This document shows, piece after piece, positions 10,453-20,520 of a DNA stretch of 64,000 nucleotides. Source of the stretch: Bretschneidera sinensis (Eukaryota; Streptophyta; Magnoliopsida; Brassicales; Akaniaceae). Under the pieces are notes generated by a model. That model saw only the letters and a list, made by a program, of their open reading frames with translations. It searched no databases and was not told where the DNA came from. The translations under genes were made by a program, and so were the position numbers. Where the stretch lies: NCBI GenBank assembly GCA_023935145.1, contig CM043704.1, forward strand, positions 96,866,873 through 96,930,872, read 5' to 3'. Positions within the stretch are counted from its first letter, which is position 1, and every line of letters starts with the position of its first letter.

Positions 10453-10453
<1 letters not shown>

Positions 10454-10511
10454 CAAATGCTTAAATCCACTATTCTTACTATAGCAAATGCTTAAATCCA
10501 CTATTCTTACT
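10450..10511 (+). repeat. 31-bp direct tandem duplication
   Basis: ATAGCAAATGCTTAAATCCA.. (31 bp) is present twice head to tail with no mismatch. It marks the left edge of unit B. Confidence 0.9.
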
Positions 10512-10549
10512 ATATTGACAAATGATCTGCTTAAAGACATGTTATTAGG

Positions 10550-11036
10550 AATCACATGGTTTGGTCACTCAACTAATGATATGACATTGACAGGTTTCAT
10601 ATTATTATTTATTCTGATCCAATTGTTCATGGTCTACCAAGCAATGAAACAAACGGTTATGGCCTATTGATTGTGAAATTTCCCAGAAGATCACTTGGAT
10701 TAAGATTAACTAGTACAAACTTAACATTAAAAAAAAACAAAGAAACATGATATGTCAAGACGCTGCAAATTTGTTGAAGCTTTAGATCAGCACCAAAACA
10801 ACTAATAATAGTAGAAGACAGAAACAATCAAGTTATCAGCCCATGTGCATTGTTTTCTGATAAAATCAAGCAAGAGGTCATATAAAACAAGCAATGCTTC
10901 TGGTCCAGATGTCTATTTCAACGATCTTTTTAGCACAGTTTTCCGAATGGCTACATGCCTACATCCAATGCTGTAGGACCTTATCTTTTTCAACAGATAG
11001 ACTCAACATGATTCCCTGATTTCTATATATGTTGAT
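10550..11036 (+). repeat. SAUR unit B, upstream part (left of the gypsy insertion)
   Basis: Matches 6530-6950 of unit A (TCTCAACTAATGATATGAC, AGATCAGCACCAA, CCAGATGTCTATTTCAA). It ends in TTGAT (11032-11036), the left copy of the gypsy target-site duplication. The rest of the unit resumes at 19796. Confidence 0.8.
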
Positions 11037-11225
11037 TGAAAGATGCTTAAATATTCATATTTAAGCCCCCTTATTTACAGTTGTTAGGTCCTTTATTACG
11101 TTAATTTAGTCTCTTTTACTCCATTTGTATGTTTTACATGTTTTTATAGGGTCTTGGAGAAAAAGAAGCAGTTTTGGCACTTAAAGGAAGAAATCTGGAA
11201 GCCTTGGAGCATTCTCTGGACAAAG

Positions 11226-11340
11226 TGCGATCGATCGCGCCATGTAATGCGATCGAGCGCACATGTGATCATGCGCACACTTGAAGGATCGAGCGCACAC
11301 TGCGATCGAGCGCAAGGCACACTGCGATCGAGCGCACATG
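11226..11340. promoter_or_regulatory. GCGATCGAGCGC cluster in 5' LTR U3
   Basis: Opens with the perfect palindrome GCGATCGATCGC (11227), followed by four degenerate GCGATCGAGCGC-type units within 115 bp, ending ~105 bp before the TATA box. Position suggests a U3 enhancer or factor-binding array, which is inference. The 3' LTR equivalent has GCAATCGATCAC at the first site. Confidence 0.55.
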
Positions 11341-11445
11341 TACGGGTGTGAACAGTAAACTGCAGAACCCTATTTTGGAAATAAGAGAATTGTTGTTTTA
11401 GAAAGGTTTAGGAACTCATGGTTCTCTTAGGACTTCTCAAAGACC

Positions 11446-11453
11446 TATAAATA
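11446..11453 (+). promoter_or_regulatory. LTR TATA box (5' LTR)
   Basis: TATAAATA in CCTATAAATACACTTG. The identical site in the 3' LTR is 18868-18875, on the same strand as, and about 1.15 kb upstream of, the SAUR at 20024. Confidence 0.7.
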
Positions 11454-11878
11454 CACTTGTAAATCATACACATAATACACACCTTAGATAGAAAACACTT
11501 CTCTCTTTTCTTTTACTTGGAGTTGAGGGCTTGGGAGAGAATTGACGCCTCTTCTCTCGGGTTTATTATTCTCCTTTATGTTTAGTTTATTTATAATGTT
11601 TACTTTAGTTAGTATGTGTAACTAACTCTCTTATAGGGCTCAATTGAAGCCCTAGTTATGCATTCCCATATTTTTATTCATTGATAAAATCTTTGCCAAT
11701 AGCTTATTATGTTACTTAACTTGATTAACACTTGTGCTTATTTAAATTCCTCATATATATGTGTAAGGCTAACGTATGCATGTGGTATGGATGGGTTAGT
11801 TAGATCAATTTGGATAACCGAGTCCTGGGTCTAACATTAGTAACAAGGGATATCTTATCCGGATACCCAGGTTAATCG

Positions 11879-12080
11879 ACATGGGAAACCAGGAGTAGAT
11901 ACCTTGCCTTAGGTCTCATGTGGTTGCCAATTTTCACAGTACTTATGTTTTCTTAAGGAACAACTCGAGCATATACTATGCTGAATCCCTTAAAGAAGAA
12001 AAGAGTTAGAGTAGATACCATGCCTAACTCGTTGCTTAGGGAAGTCAATAGCTTAAGGAGTAGATACCATGCCCTTAGGT
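11879..12080 (+). repeat. serial hairpins with conserved loop AGTAGATACCATGC (5' LTR)
   Basis: Four consecutive foldbacks with related loops on different stems. (1) 11879-11930: ACATGGGA paired with TCTCATGT. (2) 11952-11993: an AAGG/CCTT-type stem around AGCATATACTATGCT. (3) 12003-12030: GAGTTAG, loop AGTAGATACCATGC, CTAACTC, a perfect 7-bp stem. (4) 12051-12080: CTTAAGG, the same loop, CCTTAGG, 7 bp with one G-T. A further CCTGGGT..ACCCAGG pair precedes them near 11825-11872. They lie downstream of the TATA box, so they would be in the genomic RNA. Confidence 0.6.
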
Positions 12081-12379
12081 TGGTAACCAGTAGGTATACA
12101 TGATAAAGCTAGTGCACTGATATCTTATACACATTGGGAATGTATGACTAGTGGTGGATATCAAAGCCCTATGTCTTTATTATCATCAAATCACTTTCCA
12201 ATAGTTATTTATCTCCTTTTACTTTAGAGAAACTAATTCTAAAAGTAACTTTACCAATCCCTGTGGAGATGACATTGCTTTCGCACACTAGACAACACTG
12301 ATGCCCTTGTGCACTTGCAAGTATAACTAGTACGATTATTCACCTATTTATTTAGGTAGATAAACGCACAACAAGTTTT

Positions 12380-12396
12380 TGGCACTGTTGCCGGGG
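12380..12396 (+). promoter_or_regulatory. primer-binding site
   Basis: TGGCACTGTTGCCGGGG lies 6 bp inside the 5' LTR. It matches the TGGCGCCGTTGCCGGGG site, complementary to tRNA-Asp, used by Athila/Tat elements, with two transition-like changes. Confidence 0.65.
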
Positions 12397-12534
12397 ATTG
12401 CACTAAATTTTCTTTTAGAATTATTTTCGTCCTTATTTTTTTTTTTTATTTTTTTTTTCTGTTTCATCAAACCCTAATTGATTTCTTTTTCGTTTCAAGC
12501 ACTTCAAAACCCTAATTCTTCTTTCTGTGGTATT

Positions 12535-12570
12535 TGCGATCGATCGCAAGCTCCAATGCGATCGAGCGCA
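12535..12570. repeat. GCGATCGAGCGC cluster in the leader
   Basis: Palindrome GCGATCGATCGC, then GCGATCGAGCGC 13 bp on, between the primer-binding site and gag. Confidence 0.7.
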
Positions 12571-12762
12571 TTTAGGGCAGAGAGTTACCCGAGCAGCAGA
12601 GTTACACTGCTGCACTGAAGCCGGTTTTTCTGATTTATGCACAGACTTCAATCCCGACATCCAGAATTCTTTCCCCTCGATCCCGAGCTTGAAAAAACCA
12701 TCTGACAAAGGCTTAGGGGCAACTTAGAGGAGAACGAAGAAGAAGTCAAGAACGAAACACCA

Positions 12763-15171
12763 ATGGCGGAACAACTCGAAAATCAGCAACCACCTGCACG
12801 AGTATCGATGAAGCAATCCTTCATCCCTCGGAACATTGATCAACCATCATGCATCGCATATCAACCTGAGGCGGCGGGAAATTATTACATATCTCCGCAA
12901 ATCTTGAATGTTTTGACTCATTATAGGGGCACTCCTAACGAAGATCCATACTTGCACCTCCGAGAATTTTTTGATCTTTGCAAGTTCTAGCACATACAAG
13001 GACTAGACCAAGAAGGAATAAGGTTGATTCTATTTCCTTTTTCCTTGAAAGATAATGCTAAACTTTGGTATAATTCTTTGCTTGCAGTGTCCATGCACAC
13101 TTGGGAGGAGTTGGCAAGCAAGTTCCTGAAGAAGTTTTTTCCAGCCCAAAAGACGAGACAAATGAGGAAGGAGATCCAGTCCTTCCAACAAAAGGATGGG
13201 GACCTCTTCTTCGAAGCATGGGGACACTTCAATGAGTTGCTACTCAAATGCCCACATCACAACCTGCCTCAAGATGGACTGGTACAAGCATTCTATGAAG
13301 GTTTAAATGATACTAATAAATATATTGTTGATTCAGGTTGTGGAGGAGTCCTGATGGAAAAAAGCAACGAAGAGGCGATGGAACTGTTTGAAACCCTCAG
13401 CGAGCACACCCAGCAATTCTCCTCTCAAAGTAGACATGTAACCAAAGGTAAAGGTGTGTATAAGGTAAATCTGAATGGAGGATCTTCCCCTTAAATGGCA
13501 GCGATGGAAAGGAAACTAGACCTATTGGTAAAAGCCATGGTTGCCCAAACTGCCTCATCCAGCCTACCAGCTACACCACAACAGGTATGTGCAATATGCT
13601 CTCAATATGATCATAATACTGATACTTGTCCTCTATCTGCAGATCCGGAACAAGCAAATTATGTGGAACCAAACAACTATCCGCCAAAGAATAACCCGTA
13701 TGCAAACACCTACAACCCTGGATGGCGGAATCACCCAAATTTCTCATGGAGCAACAATCAAAACAATCAAGGACAGCAACGAAACCCACAGCCCACTGCT
13801 CATGCTAATTCCGAACCAAAGAGGAACGACCTCGAAAGTCTAGTAAGACAACTGGTGTCATCACAAGAACAGTTCATGACTCAGCAAAAACAAACCAATA
13901 CAGCACATGAGCAAGCAATTCAAAGACTAGAGGTACAAGTAGGACAACTAGCTAAAGAGCTCAGTAGCAGAAAGCAAGGAGAGCTCCTAGCTCAAACACT
14001 ACCTAACCCTGGAGGGCATCAACAATTAAATATTGTGGCATCCCTGAGAAATGGCAAGGTGATAGGGTCCGATGAGCATACAGCACCGTCCAAAAAGACA
14101 CCATCAGCATCAAGGATAAGTGAGACGGAGAAGGTGAATGCTCCACCCTTCCCGCAAAGGTTAGTAAAACAGAAGAAAGTCAATAAATTAATTGATATTT
14201 TTGAAACCTTGTGAAAAGTAGAGATTAATATTCCTTTGTTAGATGCCATTAAACAAATTCCTGCATATGCTAAGTTTTTAAAAGAATATTGCACTAACAA
14301 AAGGAAGTTCTAGGAGCATGAGACAATAGCCTTAACCGAAGAGATAAGTGCTGTACTTTTAAGAAAATTACCACCTAAACTAAAAGATCCGGGTAGTTTT
14401 ACTATTCTTTGCAGGCTAGGTGACCAGCTGTTTGAGCATGCACTATTGGATCTAGGAGCGAGTGTTAACCTGCTGCCATACAGTGTGTACGAGACACTAG
14501 GTTTGGGAGAACTTCAACCAACCTCCATCACTTTGCAATTGGCTGATAGAAGCATTAAAAGACCAAAAGGTATCTTTGAGGACGTGTTGGTAAGAGTAGG
14601 AAAATTCATTATACCTGCTGATTTTATAGTATTAGATATGGAATAATGTACTTTGCCATTGCCTCTCCCCATCATCCTAGGACGCCCCTTTATGATAACT
14701 GCTGACACTAATATTAGTGTAAAATGGGGCATTATCACAATGAGAGTAAATGATGAGGAAATACAATTTCAAATATTTAATACATTAAACTCGACCAGTA
14801 ATGATGATAAATATTCTAATATGAATTTCATGCAAAGTGTTGTTGAGAAAGCTTTTCAGGTCCATCACACCACTACATTGGAGACTATCCCCAACCATGA
14901 GAACACAAGAGTAGACATCAGGCCGGAGGAGGATAATGTGGTTAAAGACGTGCACCTTTTCAAGGACACACCAAAACCTTCAAGTAAGTGTGCTTTTCAA
15001 ATTGAACCTCCTGTACTTACTCATACTACTTTTCCTTATTGTATTAACCAGATATCAATATGGGAGATGAAGAAGCTATCAACAACACTTGAATCAGTAC
15101 AGTACACAGCTGAAACACAAGCACTAGAGCTCCAAGAGGTGGACTCTAAGTGCCTCCTTCCAAACAACTAG
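12763..15171 (+). pseudogene. gypsy gag-protease polyprotein with five in-frame stops
   Basis: A single phase of about 800 codons from MAEQLENQ to a TAG at 15169, interrupted by stops at 12988, 13492, 14212, 14311 and 14644 but by no frameshift. Gag opens with the GTPNEDPYLHLREFFDLC region and the FPFSLKDNAKLWYNSL block typical of Athila-type gag. A CxxCxxxxHxxxxC-like knuckle (CAICSQYDHNTDTC) is at 13588-13629 and a Gln/Asn-rich stretch follows. The protease has ALLDLGASVNLLPYSVY, with the D-L-G-A-S catalytic core normal for this lineage, then LPIILGRPFM. Reading stops just after the protease; no RT follows. Confidence 0.88.
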
Positions 15172-15348
15172 CACGGTAGCAAGAGAGTGCTTGAGCAAAG
15201 TAAAAATTTGATCACCTATTAAGCTCAAGCACCTCTGGTAAGGTTAGTGGTACTGAGGCCACTAACAATTGCTAAGGTTGTATTGTTTCAATAATTTATC
15301 ATTTTTTTCAGCTAGGGTAAGTTTTTACTTGTGCCCATGAGTCATACT

Positions 15349-15482
15349 TGCGATCGATCGCATCCTCCAGTGCGATCGAGCGCAAATGTGCGATCGAGCG
15401 CAAATATGCGATCGAGCATGTCTTTCAAACTTGTTTGAGCACACAAGTGCGATCGAGCACAACCCGCGTGCGATCGAGCGTA
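15349..15482. repeat. GCGATCGAGCGC cluster, six units
   Basis: Starts with TGCGATCGATCGCA (perfect palindrome), then five TGCGATCGAGCGCA-type units, some ending in GCAC or GCGT, at variable spacing of 16-40 bp. Confidence 0.75.
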
Positions 15483-15922
15483 CTCGTGGCAGAAACTGTT
15501 ATAAATTTGGAAACCTTCCCTCATTCACTCACTCTCTCTCTCGCTTCACTCGCACACCCACACTCCTAAATTCACACTCGTACTCTCCCCGTACAACCCT
15601 TCACTAAAACACTCACCACTCCCCACTCATCATCATCACCACTCCCTACTCATCATCACCTCCAATCATCATCCCCCTCATCACCATCAACCAACCATTG
15701 CTACCGCACACACCACCGCATACACCATTGCACAAGGTAAACATTTTTTTGTGTTCTACACACCGATTTCTATGTTTTAACTTTCATTCTTATATATAAA
15801 CTTATTGCATATATAATTGGGGCTTGTTTTGCTTGCAGGAGGTTCGAATCACATTCCGAACCCCAAGATCATAGCTTGTCTTTTTGGTGCACACAAGCTG
15901 TTCGAGAAAAAGTCTGACCGTG

Positions 15923-15981
15923 TGCGATCGAGCGCACGGCACTTGCGATCGAGTGCATAGACAAGTATGCGATCGAGCACA
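15923..15981. repeat. GCGATCGAGCGC cluster, three units
   Basis: TGCGATCGAGCGCA, TGCGATCGAGTGCA and TGCGATCGAGCACA in 59 bp, just before the second ORF. Confidence 0.75.
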
Positions 15982-16026
15982 TCTCATTGGGATTGATCGT
16001 AAAATAGGCAGAAACTAAGAAACAGC

Positions 16027-17175
16027 ATGTCTATACCGTCTGTTTCCATATCCGGCACATCCAGCAATCGTGCCTCCTCATCCTGGCCCAGTATCGAGCA
16101 ACGAGAGCTGTTGTTCGAAACCACGTTGACCATCGATGATGTATTCCGACACATGGACGCCACCCAATGGGCCGTCCAAGCATTCCGACATCGAGGGTTG
16201 CAGAGGCTGTTTAAGTCGGTGTGCTCCACTGCCTACTCCCAGCTCGTAGTCCAGTTTTATCAGCATCCATCTTTCGACTGCAGCAGACCGAGAGTCTTCA
16301 CCTCTTCAGTTCGGGGCACGCCCATCGAGGTGACTAGTGTCAACATCGCCACTGCTCTTCATTGCACCGATGAGTCCCCTCCTGAGGACACTGATATAGA
16401 GGAGTAGTCGGAGTCCTTTGCCCTGGCTGAGATCATCACGGGCATGTGTGCTGGCCAGTATGCCGACAGACATAACAATGGGGCCAGCCAGTCCAAGCTG
16501 CCTCCCCGACTGTGGCTTGTCGATACGATCCTACAGCGTAATGTGTGTCCATTGGGGCACAAGATACAGTGGAGGGACCAGTTCCTACAGACTTTATATG
16601 CCTTCCATAGAGGCCACTGGTACTCCATCTCGTCTGTCATCTGGAGCCAGCTGCACAAGTTCTAGGATCATGTACACTGCCGTCAGACTACCATGGCCAA
16701 TGCTTGGGGCCTCCCTTTCCCGTTCTTACTCACCTTCATCCTTAAGAAGAAGGGGATTAAGGGGACCCACAGTGACGAGCCAGTACGAGAGCATCCTTTC
16801 TTTGGGAGGGCTCAGTGGACACATAGCATATCACACATGCCACGAGGCCCCCCAGTACCTGCTTCAGCAGCTGAGCCAGTAGAGGAGGATCACATGGAGA
16901 CCGAGGTCCCGATCATGAGCCCGGTATGAAAGGAGGACCATTCGGACATGGGACCCACCGAGTCCCCGCACTTTTTAGCTGAGCTATCCTCCTTCCGAGG
17001 CGAGGTTGCTGCCGCCACCACACTTATATATCAGTGCATCGACAGTTTGGAAGCACGCTTCACACGACAGGAGGCCATGCTGCAGGCCATTCTTGATCGC
17101 CTACCTCCAGCACCCAGTACCTCTCCGACTGCACCACCTGATGATCAGCAGTGGGAGAGTACCACGTCTGGCTGA
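16027..17175 (+). pseudogene. second ORF of the gypsy element (plant transposon-protein-like), three stops
   Basis: One phase of 382 codons from MSIPSVSISG to a TGA at 17173, with stops at 16405, 16663 and 16927 and no frameshift. The N-terminal part (ATQWAVQAFRHRGLQRL, VVQFYQHP, VRGTPIEVTSVNIATAL) resembles the putative plant transposon protein domain found in many gypsy-associated ORFs. This is followed by RLWLVDTILQRNVCPLGHK and a Pro/Glu-rich linker. A C-terminal helix, likely coiled coil (FRGEVAAATTLIYQCIDSLE region), ends the protein. The position between gag-pro and the polypurine tract is that of env-like ORFs in Athila elements. Function unknown; each stop is one C-to-T change from a sense codon. 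Confidence 0.65.
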
Positions 17176-18458
17176 AGACGTTAAACTTAGCGCTCATGGG
17201 AGGCACCCCACTGCATATCCTTTTTATAGTTTTTTTTAGTTTTTTTTAGTTCACTTATCTATTATTTATTACTTGTTTTCCATTTTATATTTGCTTTCTT
17301 TCTTTTTCAAGGACAGTGTCAGTGCATCCAGTTGAAGTTTGGGGGCGTGCTACGAGCCATGTCACCTCCCAGGTCATATCTTTTCATGCTACTCACACAT
17401 TGGGGACAATGTTCATTTTAAGTTTGGGGGTATGGGGACACATTCACACACTACACTATGTCCAACATTTTTTTTATTTTTTATTTTTGTTGCTATTTTC
17501 ATAGATAAATGCATGTTCATTCTGTCCAATAAACTTTTTTTTGTGATCTAAACAAAACTGTATGATTCGACTTCATCAACGAGCTTAACACTTTGAACAT
17601 ATAAGCCAATAATCAAGTTTTGAACCTAGATCACTTCCCTTTAGGCATTTAAGAATTCACAAGTTTAGCTTAACATCACGAGCACATTAGTACATGATCG
17701 TGTGGGGTATGACATGTTATTTGGATTTGTATGTTTCTTTTGCTTGACCGTGAACTAGATGACCTATTAGATTGATATATTGGCATATGAAAATAGAAAA
17801 GATTGATTAGTGCTCAAAAGAAACAAATGCTCCTAATGATCAATAAAACAAATCTTCTGCTGAGTAACTGGCCCTCTTGCCTCAGTAAGCATTGAGTGTC
17901 ACGTCAAAAGGTGGAAAATTCTAAATGGTAGCATTAAAACCAGTTAGTTTCGTAGCCTTGTTGACTCGAGCTAGTAAGTCCTTAGGGGTGTCTTTACACC
18001 TAATGCCCTAAAACCATATGGTTTGGGAGTCATTGGCTAAACGCTCGTTACACGAGTCAGCAAGAAAGCTTAAGGGAACTAATTTGGCAAAAATCTCGCA
18101 AATAAAAGTCTATGCCATGTTTGTTGACTCTAATAGGAAGTTTGGTGAATCTTGAGTCATCGAAACACTACACGTTTGAATTTCTTGGAAACCCAATCTT
18201 TTATGTGCTAGTCACCACACACCAAAGTCAAACTTGTGATGTCTTAAACTACCTCATGAATATGATTTACGTTCAAAACTCTTATTCATTGCAAAAATAT
18301 GTTTACATTTGTTAAGCTTGCTCATGACTGCGCATCATAGTTTTGTGTTAAATCTAGACTTTTGATTGACACCATGAACATTGGATTTATCTATGTCTTT
18401 CATTTTAGTTTTTAATTTAGTATTGCTAAGGGACTAGTAATATGTAAGTTTGGGGGTG
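17176..18458 (+). other. 3' non-coding region of the gypsy element with three polypurine-like tracts
   Basis: No gene. AAGTTTGGGGG(C/T) occurs three times, at about 17334, 17420 and 18447. Only the last (AAGTTTGGGGGTG, 18446-18458) abuts the 3' LTR and is the polypurine tract proper. The others could be older or internal plus-strand primers. Confidence 0.6.
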
Positions 18459-19795
18459 TGATAGATGCTTAAATATTCATATTTAAGCCCCCTTATTTAC
18501 AGTTGTTAGGTCCTTTATTACGTTAATTTGGTCTCTTTTACTCCATTTGAGTGTTTTACATGTTTTTATAAGGTCTTGGAGAAAAAGAAGCAGTTTTGGC
18601 ACTTAAAGGAAGAAATCTGGAAGCCCTGGAGCATTCTCTGGACAAAGTGCAATCGATCACGCCATGCAATGCGATCGAGCGCACATGCAATCGTGCGCAC
18701 ACTTGAAGGATCGAGTGCACACTGCGATCGAGCGCAAGGCACACTACGATCGAGCGCACATGTACGGGCGTGAATAGTAAACTGCAGAACCCTATTTTGG
18801 AAATAAGAGAATTGTTGTTTTAGGAAGGTTTAGGAACTCATGGTTCTCTTAGGACTTCTCAAAGACCTATAAATACACTTGTAAATCACACACATAATAC
18901 ACACCTTAGATAGAAAACACTTCTCTCTTTTCTTTTACTTGGAGTTGAGGGCTTGGGAGAGAATTGACGCCTCTTCTATCGGGTTTATTCTTTTCCTTTA
19001 TGTTTAGTTTATTTATAATGTTTACTTCAGTTAGTATGTGTAACTAACTCTCTTATAGGGCTCGATTGAAGCCCTAGTTATGCATTCCCATATTTTTATT
19101 CATTGATAAAATCTTTGCCAATAGCTTATTATGTTACTTAACTTGATTAACACCTGTGCTTATTTAAATTCCTCATATGTATGTGTAAGGCCAACGTATG
19201 CATGTGGTATGGATGGGTTAGTTAGATCAATTTGGATGACCGAGTCCTGGGTCTAACATTAGTAACAAGGGATATCTTATCCGGATACTCGGGTTAATCG
19301 ACATGGGAAATCGGGAGTAGATACCATGCCCTAGGTCCCATGTGGTTGTCGATTTCTACAGTACTTATGTTTTCTTAAGGGACAACTCGAGCAGATACTA
19401 TGCTGAATCCCTTAAGAAAGAAAAGAGTTAGAGTAGATACCATGCCTAACTCGTTACTTAGGGAAATCAATAGCTTAAGGAGTAGATACCATGCCCTTAG
19501 GTTGGCAACCAGTAGGTATACATAATAAAGCTAGTGCACTGATACCTTATATACATTGGGAATGTATGACTAGTGGTGGATATCAAAGCCCTATGTCTTT
19601 ATTATCATCAAATCACTTTCCAACAGTTATTTATCTCTTTTTACTTTAGAGAAACTAATTCTAAAAGTAACTTTACCAATCCCTGTGGAGATGACCTTGC
19701 TTTCGCACACTAGACTACACTGATGACCTTGTGCACTTGCAAGTATAACTAGTACGATTATTCACCTATTTATTTAGGTAGATAAACGCACAACA
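18459..19795 (+). repeat. 3' LTR of gypsy element
   Basis: Equal in length to the 5' LTR and ending in the same CGCACAACA, followed by the right target duplication TTGAT. GATC cluster at 18648-18762, TATA at 18868, hairpin series at 19301-19502. It ends 228 bp before the SAUR ATG at 20024, same strand. Confidence 0.93.
19301..19502 (+). repeat. serial hairpins with conserved loop (3' LTR)
   Basis: Same four foldbacks as at 11879-12080. Here the first is stronger (ACATGGGA/TCCCATGT plus inner GGG/CCC) and the second is a perfect AAGGGA/TCCCTT stem, so the stems survived or were better preserved in this copy. Confidence 0.6.
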
Positions 19796-20023
19796 TTGAT
19801 TACTTAGAAAAAAGTCCATGTAACGCCCTTATGAGCTATGTCCTTCGCAGACCCTAGAAAATGATTCTTGGCCAACTCACACCGAAAACTAGAAGGTTTG
19901 TTTTATCTATATATACCTACATATTTGGATCAAACACAACTCAATTCTTAAAAATCTTCAGTTTTCCTAAAACAACAAAGCCCCTGAGATTCTCTCTTTT
20001 GAAGAATATATCAAAAGAACAGA

Positions 20024-20332
20024 ATGGGTGTTCGTTTGCCTGGTGTTATCCTTGCTAAGCAAATTCTCTGCAAGTCTGTCTTGACTGCAAATAAAGCAGC
20101 TTCAACATCTGTAGAAGTTCCAAAAGGCTTTTTTGCAGTGTATGTTGGGGAGACCCAGAAGAAGAGATTTTTGGTTCCTGTATCATATTTGAACCAACTT
20201 TCATTTCAAGCTTTGCTAAGTAAAGCTGAAGAAAAATTTGGTTTTGATCATCCCATGGGTGGTTTGACAATTCCTTGCGGAGAAGACACTTTCATCAATG
20301 TCACTTCTGGATTGTGGGAGAAGGCCACTTAA
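20024..20332 (+). CDS. SAUR family protein (unit B), altered C-terminus
   Basis: 102 residues, start [13 protein letters not shown]. All core blocks are kept: [25 protein letters not shown], then LSF where the paralogues have [16 protein letters not shown] (K for E), LTIPC and ED-FINVTS. After that the paralogue ending SRLNRL is replaced by SGLWEKAT. A 9-bp in-frame loss and a TAG-to-TGG change moved the stop by a few codons. The TATA box is TATATATA at 19908-19915. The motif at -207 is CATGTAA, not CATGTGA. The gypsy LTR has replaced everything beyond -228. Probably still translatable, but with the altered promoter and three changed conserved positions it may be on the way out. Confidence 0.85.
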   Translation: MGVRLPGVILAKQILCKSVLTANKAASTSVEVPKGFFAVYVGETQKKRFLVPVSYLNQLSFQALLSKAEEKFGFDHPMGGLTIPCGEDTFINVTSGLWEKAT

Positions 20333-20454
20333 ACTACTTGACTGGAGACAATTTTGTTTATGTGGCAAAGACTGCCTTGCCCATAGAGGTCACCAAGAAA
20401 CCAATTCTCTGTATTTGCTGAACCCGGAGGAGGTACTTTGTGCTTATGGTTCCT

Positions 20455-20520
20455 TTTTGAAGCATCCTTCTTTCAAGATTTGAGTTTTGATCATCCAATA
20501 CACAGCCTCAAAATACCAAC
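20455..20520 (+). pseudogene. degenerate SAUR tail downstream of SAUR 20024
   Basis: LKHPSFQD, then FDHPIHSL.IP in shifted phase; the counterpart of 7617-7700, with about 20 bp fewer between the two blocks. Confidence 0.55.

Larger units (their letters stand above)
11037..12373 (+). repeat. 5' LTR of gypsy element
   Basis: 1,337 bp, starting TGAAAGATGC and ending CGCACAACA. It carries a GATC-palindrome cluster (11226-11340) upstream of the TATA box at 11446, then the hairpin series (11879-12080) in what should be transcribed R/U5. Confidence 0.93.
15172..16026 (+). other. non-coding spacer of the gypsy element
   Basis: No gene. It holds two further GATC-palindrome clusters (15349-15482, six units led by GCGATCGATCGC; 15923-15981, three units) and a CA/TC-rich simple stretch (CCACTCCCCACTCATCATCATC, 15620-15720). 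AG-bounded T-rich tracts around 15830 could be a splice acceptor ahead of the second ORF, as known for env-like ORFs of Athila relatives; this is inference. Confidence 0.5.
11037..19795 (+). mobile_element. Athila-like Ty3/gypsy LTR retrotransposon, RT/RNase H/integrase missing
   Basis: Complete insertion of 8,759 bp with two 1,337-bp LTRs (11037-12373, 18459-19795), each TG...CA, and the 5-bp target duplication TTGAT (11032-11036 and 19796-19800). Order: 5' LTR, primer-binding site, gag-protease in a single phase, a long non-coding spacer, a second ORF of the plant transposon-protein type, and polypurine tracts. Reverse transcriptase, RNase H and integrase are absent, so it depended on a helper. 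LTRs differ by a few percent by eye, often at CpG sites (C to T), as expected of methylated DNA. It split SAUR unit B and its 3' LTR now ends 228 bp before a SAUR start. Confidence 0.93.
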
